In this document: positions 1-6,646 of the stretch, in pieces | Layout: the number at the start of each line of letters is the position of its first letter | Numbering within the stretch: the first letter of the stretch is position 1 | Assembly: GCA_946480295.1 (NCBI GenBank) | Contig: CAMLIT010000167.1 | Span: 1-6,909, forward strand | Length of the DNA stretch: 6,909 nt | Source: an uncultured Gemmatimonadota bacterium | Lineage (GTDB): Bacteria; Gemmatimonadota; Gemmatimonadetes; Gemmatimonadales; Gemmatimonadaceae | Direction: 5' to 3' | Position numbers and translations under genes: made by a program | The notes under the pieces: model-generated | Told to the model about the DNA's origin: nothing | Seen by the model: the letters and a program-made list of their open reading frames with translations, nothing else | Databases searched by the model: none

Positions 1-73
1 CCTCGTCGTGCTCTGGTGGCGCCGGCGCTTCTTCACCCCCGCCGAGCAGCTCGTCGCGCGCGGAGAGGCGTGA
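1..73 (+). CDS. C-terminal end of an unrecognised protein (partial)
   Basis: Only the last 23 codons and a TGA stop at 71-73 are inside the window. The readable tail is LVVLWWRRRFFTPAEQLVARGEA split as LVVLWW, RRRFFTP and AEQLVARGEA. A short hydrophobic run followed by three arginines looks like the end of a final membrane helix with a positive cytoplasmic tail, but this is inference from few residues. The reading frame has the G/C-rich third positions of the host genes (45 of 60 bases G/C in the first row), so it belongs to the native background and not to the low-GC island that begins about 25 bases after its stop. The family cannot be named from this fragment. Confidence 0.6.
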   Translation, partial: LVVLWWRRRFFTPAEQLVARGEA

Positions 74-82
74 CCGCCCGCA

Positions 83-106
83 CGCGCCCCATCGCGAGTT
101 AAGAGA
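83..106. repeat. Left end of island: direct repeat plus inverted terminus
   Basis: Bases 83-97 read CGCGCCCCATCGCGA and bases 98-106 read GTTAAGAGA. The first block recurs in the same orientation at 2103-2119, differing by two single-C insertions. The second recurs as a perfect 9-base inverted copy, TCTCTTAAC, at 2093-2101. The block lies exactly where composition drops from about 75% G/C (row 1-60) to about 42% (row 121-180). This is the arrangement expected of a terminal inverted repeat bordered by a target duplication or attachment-site repeat. Chance similarity in GC-rich DNA is possible for the outer block, less so for the AT-containing inner one. Confidence 0.5.
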
Positions 107-160
107 CACATCGGCCCGACGTCCTTTACCCACAACTCATTCCTAAGACATCTCTTATGC

Positions 161-189
161 TTGACTAGTTGCTCCTGATTTCGAAGAAT
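161..189 (+). promoter_or_regulatory. Candidate promoter for the Thoeris operon
   Basis: TTGACT at 161-166 (5 of 6 to the sigma-70 -35 consensus) is followed after 17 bases by AAGAAT at 184-189 (4 of 6 to the -10 consensus). It lies about 110 bases upstream of the thsB start, inside the low-GC stretch. An imperfect palindrome, TAAGA-CATC-TCTTA at 144-157, sits directly upstream of the -35 box and could be an operator. The box matches and spacing are seen; promoter activity is inferred, and the native sigma factor's preferences are unknown. Confidence 0.35.
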
Positions 190-300
190 TGCGCGGCCGC
201 TATTCCTTCCACCAGTTTCCGCCGCCGGGGCTCTTCTCTCCGGACTACGCGCCTCCCAGCTGCAACCTACTTTCCGTCCTCCACCTAAAGAGAGTGGGCC

Positions 301-804
301 ATGGCCTATCGCAACAAGACCTACGTCTGCTTCGACGGCGATACCGACATGTCGTACTATCGTCTCATGCAAGCATGGCACCAGAACGACCATTCCACAT
401 TCACGTTTTATAACGCACACGATATCAACGCAGCCCGCGATACCAGCCAAGAGCAGTCGATCAAACGACAACTCCGGGATCGTCTACTGAATTCGAAGGT
501 GTTCGTTGTGCTCATTGGTGAGCGTACTCGGTATCTCACCAAGTTCGTAAAGTGGGAGATGGAGCAGGCGCTGGACTTGGCATTACCCATTATTGGCGTG
601 AATCTCAATGGTCTGCGCCAGCAGGATCCAGAGAGGTGCCCGCCCACGATTCGCGACGCGCTCGCGGTATACGTGAGCTACAACGCTCGGATACTCCAGT
701 ACGCGCTAGAAAATTGGCCCGCCTCATATGCCACTTACCGTAGCCTAGGAAAGAGCGGCGCACACTATTACAACGGCAGCGTATACGCCTCGCTTGGGCT
801 ATGA
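301..804 (+). CDS. thsB: Thoeris TIR-like signalling enzyme ThsB (type II Thoeris)
   Basis: A 167-residue single-domain protein with the pattern of the TIR-like DUF1863/MTH538 family used as ThsB in Thoeris anti-phage systems. Visible blocks, in order, are strand A and its loop (YVCFDGDTDMSYYRLMQAW, residues 8-26), FYNAHD (36-41), an ARDTSQEQSIKRQLRDRL helix region (45-62), a buried strand VFVVLIGERT (67-76), and FVKWEMEQA (82-90). LPIIGVNLNG (95-104) and a C-terminal region with YNARILQYALENW (127-139) follow. In TIR NADases a glutamate in the WxxxE-like helix is catalytic; here E86 and E88 beside W85 are the candidates. By family knowledge the enzyme would cleave NAD+ and make an ADP-ribose-type second messenger on phage sensing; in characterised type II systems this is histidine-ADP-ribose, as I recall. 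The ATG follows a weak AAAGAGAG (287-294). The gene overlaps thsA by ATGA, so the two are probably translationally coupled. Base composition is much lower in G/C than the flanks, suggesting transfer. Identity is confident; the exact signal made is inferred. Confidence 0.9.
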   Translation: MAYRNKTYVCFDGDTDMSYYRLMQAWHQNDHSTFTFYNAHDINAARDTSQEQSIKRQLRDRLLNSKVFVVLIGERTRYLTKFVKWEMEQALDLALPIIGVNLNGLRQQDPERCPPTIRDALAVYVSYNARILQYALENWPASYATYRSLGKSGAHYYNGSVYASLGL

Positions 805-1730
805 CGACCCATCTGCGCGCGTACTTTTCTCTCGCCTTTTGGCGCTACAGCTTTTCTTTGCGCCGAGCAGGCAACGCCTTGCTCACAGCCTTCGGTGCGC
901 TCTTTCTGGTCATCAAGATTGTAACATTCTTCTCCACGCCCACAGGGGACGTGATAAAGAACCATTGGATGCTCTTCATCGTCGTAGCTGTGCTGTGGGC
1001 CCTCTGGCGTAATCGCCCTGTGCTCACCGTAACTTCTCAGCTGAAAAATCGCGAGGTGAGCATAACAATCGCCGTCACCGACCTATTCAAGTGCAACGCG
1101 GCTTTGGTCATCGGGACAAACACGACGTTCGACACGGAAATCTCAGACAAGCTGATCTCGCCCAAGAGCGTCCAGGGACAGTTCACGACCAAGTACTACT
1201 CCGACGTGAGATACCTCGACCACGACTTGGAGGGCGCGCTTCGGGATGTGCCGCATAGGGCTGCATCCACGAGCAAGATCGGCAAGCATCTCGAATATGA
1301 TGTCGGTACTGTTGTGCGACTCACGCCTCGCGGGCAGAACGTCTATTTAGTAGCCATCGCTCGCATGAATGAACACGGTACGGCAGCAGCAGCATTTGAG
1401 GATCTGCAGGTGAGCCTCGCCAAGTTGTGGGGCTTTATTGAGGAGCGTGGCTCGATTGACTCTATAGCGATGCCGGTGCTCGGGAGTGCATTCGGTCGAT
1501 TGACGCAAACCCGCGCAGAAATCATACGGGAAATCATCAAGAGCTTCGCCGCGGCGTGCGCCTCGAAGCAGTTCTGTGATCGACTCACTATCGCGATTCC
1601 ACCGGAGGACTATTACCGCTGGAAGATCAACCTTCAGGATCTGGGAGACTTTCTTCGCCTGATCGCCGTATACACGGACTATCGCAGACCGAGTGACGTT
1701 GGTTCAGGCTCTGCAATCGGTCTTGCGTAG
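801..1730 (+). CDS. thsA: Thoeris membrane-anchored macro-domain effector ThsA (type II)
   Basis: A 309-residue protein. Two hydrophobic segments lie near the N-terminus (about residues 24-44 and 55-69), separated by a short loop. A soluble domain follows at about 80-275, with the blocks of the ThsA_Macro family (formerly DUF6430): ALVIGTNTTFDT (100-111), ISPKSVQGQF (119-128), VVRLTP plus VYLVAIARMN (171-190), and AMPVLGSAFGRL (223-234). Macro domains bind ADP-ribose derivatives; in type II Thoeris this domain is the sensor for the TIR-made nucleotide and the membrane part is the effector, probably by oligomerising and breaking the membrane. There is no SIR2 or SLOG region, so this is not a type I ThsA. 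One oddity is alanine at 230, where macro loops usually show glycine (LGxG); whether this alters ligand binding is unknown. The ATG lies inside the thsB stop (ATGA), with no good separate Shine-Dalgarno sequence, supporting coupling in a two-gene operon. The C-terminal ~35 residues are unassigned. Confidence 0.85.
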   Translation: MTTHLRAYFSLAFWRYSFSLRRAGNALLTAFGALFLVIKIVTFFSTPTGDVIKNHWMLFIVVAVLWALWRNRPVLTVTSQLKNREVSITIAVTDLFKCNAALVIGTNTTFDTEISDKLISPKSVQGQFTTKYYSDVRYLDHDLEGALRDVPHRAASTSKIGKHLEYDVGTVVRLTPRGQNVYLVAIARMNEHGTAAAAFEDLQVSLAKLWGFIEERGSIDSIAMPVLGSAFGRLTQTRAEIIREIIKSFAAACASKQFCDRLTIAIPPEDYYRWKINLQDLGDFLRLIAVYTDYRRPSDVGSGSAIGLA

Positions 1731-1799
1731 CAGGTTCTATGTCCGACGAGCAGAAAACCGATCATGGCCAAGGTCGCTCATGACGCTCTGGGCAGCCCC

Positions 1800-1973
1800 T
1801 TACGCCGTGCGATGTCGCCCGTTCATGTAGGCCGAGCGCCGCCGTAACCTGCGATCGCGGCAGCGCTCACAGTCGCGCCACATGTTGCCGAGGCACAGGC
1901 GATCGATCGCTTCCGCTGCCATTCGGTGTATTACCGCAGTGATCCAGGATGCGCTGGGCTTGACCTTCCACAT
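1800..1973 (-). CDS. Possible small Arg/Cys-rich ORF, unrecognised
   Basis: A minus-strand frame of 57 codons starts with ATG at 1971-1973 and ends in TAA at 1800-1802. A weak GAGAAAG lies just upstream of the start. The predicted product begins MWKVKPSASW. It has three cysteines (C27, C35, C38, the last two in CERC) and a very arginine-rich stretch at about residues 36-46. It lies convergent to thsA inside the low-GC island. I do not recognise a family. It could be a small passenger gene, a remnant of a lost mobility gene, or a chance open frame; the last is the default, since only length and a weak ribosome site support it. Confidence 0.15.
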   Translation of the reverse strand: MWKVKPSASWITAVIHRMAAEAIDRLCLGNMWRDCERCRDRRLRRRSAYMNGRHRTA

Positions 1974-2092
1974 TCGCTTTCTCGATCGCGTGCTGCGCGG
2001 CCACGCCTGCTCGCCCCCGCGCCCGACTCGCCGACATCCCTCTTAGGGGCAGACCACGCCCTCGACGGAGCGCGAAGCGATACAAGGCGTTC

Positions 2093-2119
2093 TCTCTTAA
2101 CGCGCGCCCCCATCGCCGA
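2093..2119. repeat. Right end of island: inverted terminus plus direct repeat
   Basis: TCTCTTAAC at 2093-2101 is the exact reverse complement of 98-106. After one base, CGCGCCCCCATCGCCGA at 2103-2119 repeats 83-97 in direct orientation with two extra C residues. The inverted match can be widened to 13 of 14 bases (93-106 against 2093-2106). Composition changes here from about 58% (2041-2100) towards about 72% G/C in the peptidase gene, mirroring the left end. Confidence 0.5.
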
Positions 2120-2207
2120 ACGCCGTCCATCGGGCTATCGTCAGTGGCAGCTCCCGATGGCACCCACCGCCCTCCCCCACCCACGCCGACCCTCCGGACC
2201 TCGCCCG

Positions 2208-3434
2208 ATGGCCAGAGCACATCGTTCACTGATCCCGGCGGCCGTGATGGCCGCCCTCTTCGCCACGACCGCGTCCGCGCAGCGGCCGATCCGCCCCGAC
2301 AGCGCCGATCCGGACATCACCGCCCTCGTCGCGCGGCTCGACCTCGGCCACTACAAGGCGACCCTCCAGGGGCTCACCCGCTTCGGCGACCGCCGCCAGG
2401 GCACGGAGCGCAACCGCCGCGCGGTGGACTGGATCGAGCAGCGACTGAAGTCGTACGGCTGCACGAACACCGAGCGCATCACCTACACCTACGAGCCCCC
2501 GCCGCCGCGGCCGGGTGCGCCGGCGCCGGGTGCGCCGGCCCCCGACAAGCGCACGCCGCGATTCGCCCCCGGGGGCGCGCGGCTGCGCGGCACGCTCGGC
2601 GGCATCGGCGTGAACAACGATTCGCTCGCCCAGCCCGATACCGCGATCCGCCACGTCGACGAGGAGGCGAGCAAGGGCGGCGAGCGCCAGGAGGTGTATT
2701 GCACGAAGGTCGGCACGACGCACCCGGACGAGATGTACATCGTCGGCGCGCACATGGACGGGATCGGCTGGGGGCAGGCCGCGAACGACGACGGCTCGGG
2801 CACGGCGCTCGTCATGGAGCTCGCCCGCGTCCTCTCGAGTCCCGACGTGAAGACCGACCGCTCGATCCGCTTCGCCCTGTGGAACAACGAGGAGACGGGG
2901 CTCAACGGCGCGCGCGCCTACGTCGAGCAGCGCGCGAAGCTCCAGGGGATCGAGAGCCCGAAGGGATCCGGCAAGTATCCCGAGCCGAAGTGGCTGGGCA
3001 TGATCCAGCACGACATGATGATGTTCGACCACGGGATGCCGCGCGCCGACGGCACGCTGCCGCCCGAGCAGCGCCCGGAAGCGGACATCAACATCGAGTT
3101 CCAGTCCACGGCCCGGCAGGCGGCGGGGGCGCAGGCGCTCGCCTGGGCGTTCGAGGCGGCCAACGAGAAGTACGCGACCGACTATCCCGCCACGGTGGGG
3201 CGGCACATGACGAACACGGATTCGTCGCCGTTCATGGACCTCGTGCCCGCCATCAGCCTGCGCGAGAACGAGCGCGGGTCGCAGATCGGCGCCGGCTGGG
3301 ACCCAAACTGGCACCAGCCGACGGACGTCTTCACCACCTACAGCGACAAGGACTTCCGGCTCGGCCTCGACGCGGCGCAGACGACGCTGGGCGCGGTGGC
3401 GACGCTGGCCGGCGCGAAGCTTGTGCGGCGCTGA
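2208..3434 (+). CDS. Secreted M28-family zinc aminopeptidase
   Basis: From the ATG at 2208 the product is 408 residues. It has a clear Sec signal peptide: arginines at 3 and 6, a hydrophobic core, and a predicted cleavage after A24 in TTASA|Q. This is why I chose 2208 over an in-frame ATG at 2157 or the longer open frame back to 1926; none has a strong Shine-Dalgarno sequence. All metal and catalytic residues of peptidase family M28 are visible: H182 and D184 in GAHMDG, D194 in NDDGSGT, the EE pair E228/E229 in NNEETGLNGA, D269 in MIQHDMM, and H369 in PNWHQPTD. The enzyme should remove N-terminal residues from peptides in the periplasm or outside the cell, using two zinc ions. Between the N-terminal part and the catalytic core lies a proline/alanine-rich linker with a duplicated PGAPA unit. 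It converges on an exported amidohydrolase gene, which fits a shared peptide-scavenging role. The precise substrate cannot be told. Confidence 0.9.
   Translation: MARAHRSLIPAAVMAALFATTASAQRPIRPDSADPDITALVARLDLGHYKATLQGLTRFGDRRQGTERNRRAVDWIEQRLKSYGCTNTERITYTYEPPPPRPGAPAPGAPAPDKRTPRFAPGGARLRGTLGGIGVNNDSLAQPDTAIRHVDEEASKGGERQEVYCTKVGTTHPDEMYIVGAHMDGIGWGQAANDDGSGTALVMELARVLSSPDVKTDRSIRFALWNNEETGLNGARAYVEQRAKLQGIESPKGSGKYPEPKWLGMIQHDMMMFDHGMPRADGTLPPEQRPEADINIEFQSTARQAAGAQALAWAFEAANEKYATDYPATVGRHMTNTDSSPFMDLVPAISLRENERGSQIGAGWDPNWHQPTDVFTTYSDKDFRLGLDAAQTTLGAVATLAGAKLVRR
2511..2540 (+). repeat. In-frame 15-bp tandem duplication in the M28 gene
   Basis: Two adjacent 15-base units, 2511-2525 and 2526-2540, differ only in the last base. 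They encode PGAPA twice within a proline-rich segment that precedes the catalytic core. This looks like recent slippage or unit duplication in a flexible linker. Confidence 0.85.
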
Positions 3435-3439
3435 GCCGT

Positions 3440-3469
3440 GGCGCGGCGGCCGGCCCCGGCCGCCGCGCC
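3440..3469. terminator. GC-rich hairpin between convergent genes
   Basis: Bases 3440-3453 and 3456-3469 are perfect 14-base reverse complements. Allowing a realistic six-base loop this gives a 12-bp stem of only G and C. It lies five bases after the peptidase stop and reaches the first base of the amidohydrolase stop on the other strand, so it could end transcription from both sides. Neither side has a T-tract, so it is not a textbook intrinsic terminator; it may act as a pause or mRNA-stabilising hairpin. Confidence 0.5.
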
Positions 3470-4740
3470 TAACGCGTGCCGGGGGCGGCGTTCTCCACGA
3501 CGCGGCCGTCGCGCATGACGAAGGTGACGTGCTCGAGGAGGGTGATGTCGCGCAGCGGGTCGCCGGGGACGGCGATGACGTCCGCGGCGAGGCCGGGGGC
3601 GAGCGCGCCGGTGGTGCTCCCGAGCCCCAGCGCGTCGGCGGCCGCCGAGGTGGCGGAGACGATGGCGTCCATCGGCTTCTGGCCGGCGCGGATGCGGCAG
3701 ACGAGCTCCTCGGCGTTGCGCCCGTCGGCGAGGGCGACGGCGTCGGTCCCGAAGATGATCTTCAGCCCGGGCGTGGTGATGGCCTGCCGGAACATCGCCG
3801 TCGCCGTGGGGATCGCGTCGGCGAGCGCCTCGAAGGAGTTTGCGGTGAAGCCGGAGCGCGTCCACACGTCGCGGTGATCCAGGTAGTTCTGGAAGACGAG
3901 GCAGACCTGCGGATCGAAGATGGTCCCGTGCGCCGCCATGAGCCGCAGCTCCGGCTCGCCCGCGTACGTGCCGTGCTCGATCTCCGTGCACCCGGCGAGG
4001 GTGGCGGCGCGGACGCTCTGCGCGCTGATGGCGTGCACCACCGTGCGCATCCCCTGCGCGCGCGCCTCGCCGCAGATCGCGTCGAGCTGGGCGTCGGAGA
4101 AGGTCTGGTCCCCGCCGGCGCCGAGGCCCGATGAGGCGAACAGCTTGATGAGGTCCGCGCCCTGCGCCTTCCGCTGCCTGACGAGGGCGCGCAGCGAGTC
4201 CGGGGAGGGGCGCGTGTCGATCAGCGGCTCCAGCGACGTGAGCAGCCGCGGGCCGGGTATGATGCCGCGCGCGACGGCGTCGCGCAGGTCCGCGTCCTCC
4301 GGCCCGCCGACGCTCTGGATCGTCGTCACGCCGGCGAGGAGCGTGGCGTGGAGGTTCCCCGCGCGCGCGAGCGCGGACTGCGCCGGCGTGTCGTCGTCGT
4401 CGGGCGTGTGCAGCCGCCCCGCGCGAGTGATGTACCAGCCGGGGTGCGTGTGCGCGTCGATGAGCCCCGGCAGCAGCGTCGCGTTGCCGAGGTCGTAGGT
4501 GACGCGCGGCCGCGGATCGCCGGGGCCCAGCGCCCGGACGTCGGTGATGCGCCCGTCGCGCACCGTGACGACCGCGTCGTGCAGCTCGTGTCCGCGGCCG
4601 TCGAGCAGCTCGGCCGCGTGGATCGTGATCCCCGGGCCGAGCCGGAGCGCGAGCGGCGACAGCCGACGCGCGGCGGCGATCGTCAGGGTCGCCGTCGCCG
4701 TGAGGGCGAGCAGCGTGGGAACGGCGATGCGGCGGGACAT
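3469..4740 (-). CDS. Exported metal-dependent amidohydrolase (imidazolonepropionase/prolidase-like)
   Basis: A 423-residue protein of the amidohydrolase superfamily. Residues 1-24 (MSRRIAVPTLLALTATAT and onward) form a signal peptide or membrane anchor. This decides for the ATG at 4738-4740 over an open frame reaching 4989. A small beta-sandwich start follows (DAVVTVRDGRITDV, 55-68), then LPGLIDAHTHPG (90-101) with metal ligands H97 and H99. K199 in IKLF is the likely carboxylated bridging lysine. H236 (VVHAIS), H256 (IEHG) and D333 (FGTDA) complete the metal site. The C-terminal APGLAADVIAVPGDPL plus VMRDGRVV segments rebuild the sandwich. Relatives hydrolyse cyclic amides, N-acyl amino acids or Xaa-Pro dipeptides; the binuclear site looks complete, so activity is expected but the substrate is open. 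It lies tail to tail with the M28 peptidase and 320 bp from trpS on the opposite strand. No clear Shine-Dalgarno sequence is seen before the start. Confidence 0.88.
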   Translation of the reverse strand: MSRRIAVPTLLALTATATLTIAAARRLSPLALRLGPGITIHAAELLDGRGHELHDAVVTVRDGRITDVRALGPGDPRPRVTYDLGNATLLPGLIDAHTHPGWYITRAGRLHTPDDDDTPAQSALARAGNLHATLLAGVTTIQSVGGPEDADLRDAVARGIIPGPRLLTSLEPLIDTRPSPDSLRALVRQRKAQGADLIKLFASSGLGAGGDQTFSDAQLDAICGEARAQGMRTVVHAISAQSVRAATLAGCTEIEHGTYAGEPELRLMAAHGTIFDPQVCLVFQNYLDHRDVWTRSGFTANSFEALADAIPTATAMFRQAITTPGLKIIFGTDAVALADGRNAEELVCRIRAGQKPMDAIVSATSAAADALGLGSTTGALAPGLAADVIAVPGDPLRDITLLEHVTFVMRDGRVVENAAPGTR

Positions 4741-6116
<1,376 letters not shown>

Positions 6117-6170
6117 CAATCATCACGCGCTCCGCGGCTTCATCCGGCGACACTTCGATTACCACCATTC

Positions 6171-6175
6171 GAGGA
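6171..6175 (+). promoter_or_regulatory. Ribosome binding site deciding the start of the AhpD-like gene
   Basis: GAGGA at 6171-6175 lies nine bases before the ATG at 6185. It favours this start over an in-frame GTG at 6113 that would overlap the trpS stop and add 24 residues with no family match. Confidence 0.55.
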
Positions 6176-6184
6176 CTTCAAGGC

Positions 6185-6643
6185 ATGCGCATCTCGTACA
6201 AGACCGCTTCCCCCGACGGCTACAAGGCGCTGGCGGGGCTCGAGCAGTACGTCCGCGGCTCGGGGCTCGAGCACTCGCTGCTCGAGCTGGTGAAGGTGCG
6301 CGCGTCGCAGCTCAACGGCTGTGCCTTCTGCCTCGACATGCACTCGAAGGACGCGCGCGCGGCGGGCGAGACCGAGCAGCGGCTGTACGTGCTCTCCGCG
6401 TGGCGCGAGGCGCCGTTCTACACGCCGCGCGAGCGCGCCGCGCTCGCCTGGACCGAGGCCGTCACGCGCCTCGACCCGGAGGGGATTCCCGATGCGCTGT
6501 ACGAGGCGACGCGTACGCACTTCGACGAGAAGGAGCTCGTCGACCTCACGATGGCGCTCGTCGCGATCAACGGCTGGAACCGCCTCGCGATCGCCTTCCA
6601 CTCCCCCGAGCCGGGGAGCCACGTCGCCTCTCCCCGCCGCTGA
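6185..6643 (+). CDS. AhpD-like / carboxymuconolactone decarboxylase family protein
   Basis: A 152-residue all-helical protein of the AhpD-like/CMD family. The core LLELVKVRASQLNGCAFCLDMHSKDAR is seen as LLELVKVRAS (32-41) then NGCAFCLDMHS (44-54). E34, C46, C49 and H53 match the spacing of the AhpD proton-relay and redox centre (Glu, 12 residues to the first Cys, CxxC, then His four on). The intact CxxC argues for a thiol-based peroxidase or disulfide-reductase role, not lactone decarboxylation. A second conserved helix region includes DEKELVDLTMALVAINGWNR, seen as ELVDLTMAL (117-125) and AINGWNRLA (128-136). The start at 6185 is supported by GAGGA nine bases upstream. The next gene, a lipoate-protein ligase, begins three bases after its stop. 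AhpD in mycobacteria is reduced by a lipoylated protein, so the pairing suggests a lipoyl-dependent electron source; this is inference. No visible partner peroxidase gene lies in the window. Confidence 0.88.
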   Translation: MRISYKTASPDGYKALAGLEQYVRGSGLEHSLLELVKVRASQLNGCAFCLDMHSKDARAAGETEQRLYVLSAWREAPFYTPRERAALAWTEAVTRLDPEGIPDALYEATRTHFDEKELVDLTMALVAINGWNRLAIAFHSPEPGSHVASPRR

Positions 6644-6646
6644 GCC

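Larger units (their letters stand above)
98..2101. mobile_element. Candidate ~2-kb inserted cassette carrying a Thoeris defence pair
   Basis: This block is bounded by a perfect 9-bp inverted repeat (98-106 and 2093-2101). Near-identical direct repeats lie just outside it (83-97 and 2103-2119). Hand counts of G/C per 60 bases are 25 for 121-180, 33 for 421-480, 34 for 1381-1440, 31 for 1921-1980 and 35 for 2041-2100. They are 45 for 1-60, 43 for 2221-2280 and 43 for 5461-5520. It carries only the TIR and TM-macro genes plus about 370 bp of sequence with no firm gene. No transposase, integrase or resolvase is seen, so any movement would need an enzyme supplied in trans or one now lost. The hexamer TAAGAG (either strand) occurs at 100-105, 152-157, 2040-2045 and 2094-2099, i.e. 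twice near each end, and could be a subterminal binding motif. The defence cargo and composition are solid; the claim of a unit mobile element is inference. Confidence 0.4.
1731..2207. other. 477-bp spacer between thsA and the M28 peptidase gene
   Basis: No confident gene, tRNA or classical terminator is seen. Bases up to about 2100 keep the lower G/C of the island; from 2103 on the sequence returns to host-like composition. It holds two GATC-rich palindromes, GCGATCGC at 1851-1858 and the 12-bp GCGATCGATCGC at 1899-1910. It also holds the right-end repeats of the island at 2093-2119 and an open minus-strand small frame at 1800-1973. The plus-strand frame of the peptidase stays open back to 1926, but nothing protein-like is visible in that extension. 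The roughly 90 bp between 2117 and 2207 probably hold the native leader of the peptidase gene; I see no clear promoter there. Confidence 0.6.

Noticed and set aside
193..200. NotI-type palindrome GCGGCCGC, also at 4901-4908
   Set aside because: Expected by chance in high-GC DNA; positions show no relation to genes or repeat ends.
1739..1783. 14-codon plus-strand frame just after thsA
   Set aside because: Too short, with no ribosome site and no recognisable peptide; most likely chance.
1926..2207. Long N-terminal extension of the M28 peptidase frame (starts at 1926 or 2157)
   Set aside because: The ATG at 2208 opens directly into a clear signal peptide; the extension is low-complexity Arg/Pro sequence crossing the island boundary and has no good ribosome site.
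1867..2229. 120-codon minus-strand frame across the spacer before the peptidase
   Set aside because: Gly/Arg-rich, runs across the island boundary and into the peptidase signal peptide, and shows no recognisable domain.
2226..3314. 362-codon open frame on the minus strand opposite the M28 gene
   Set aside because: An Arg/Ala/Val-rich mirror of a GC-rich gene; the plus-strand frame has all M28 ligands, so this is a shadow frame.
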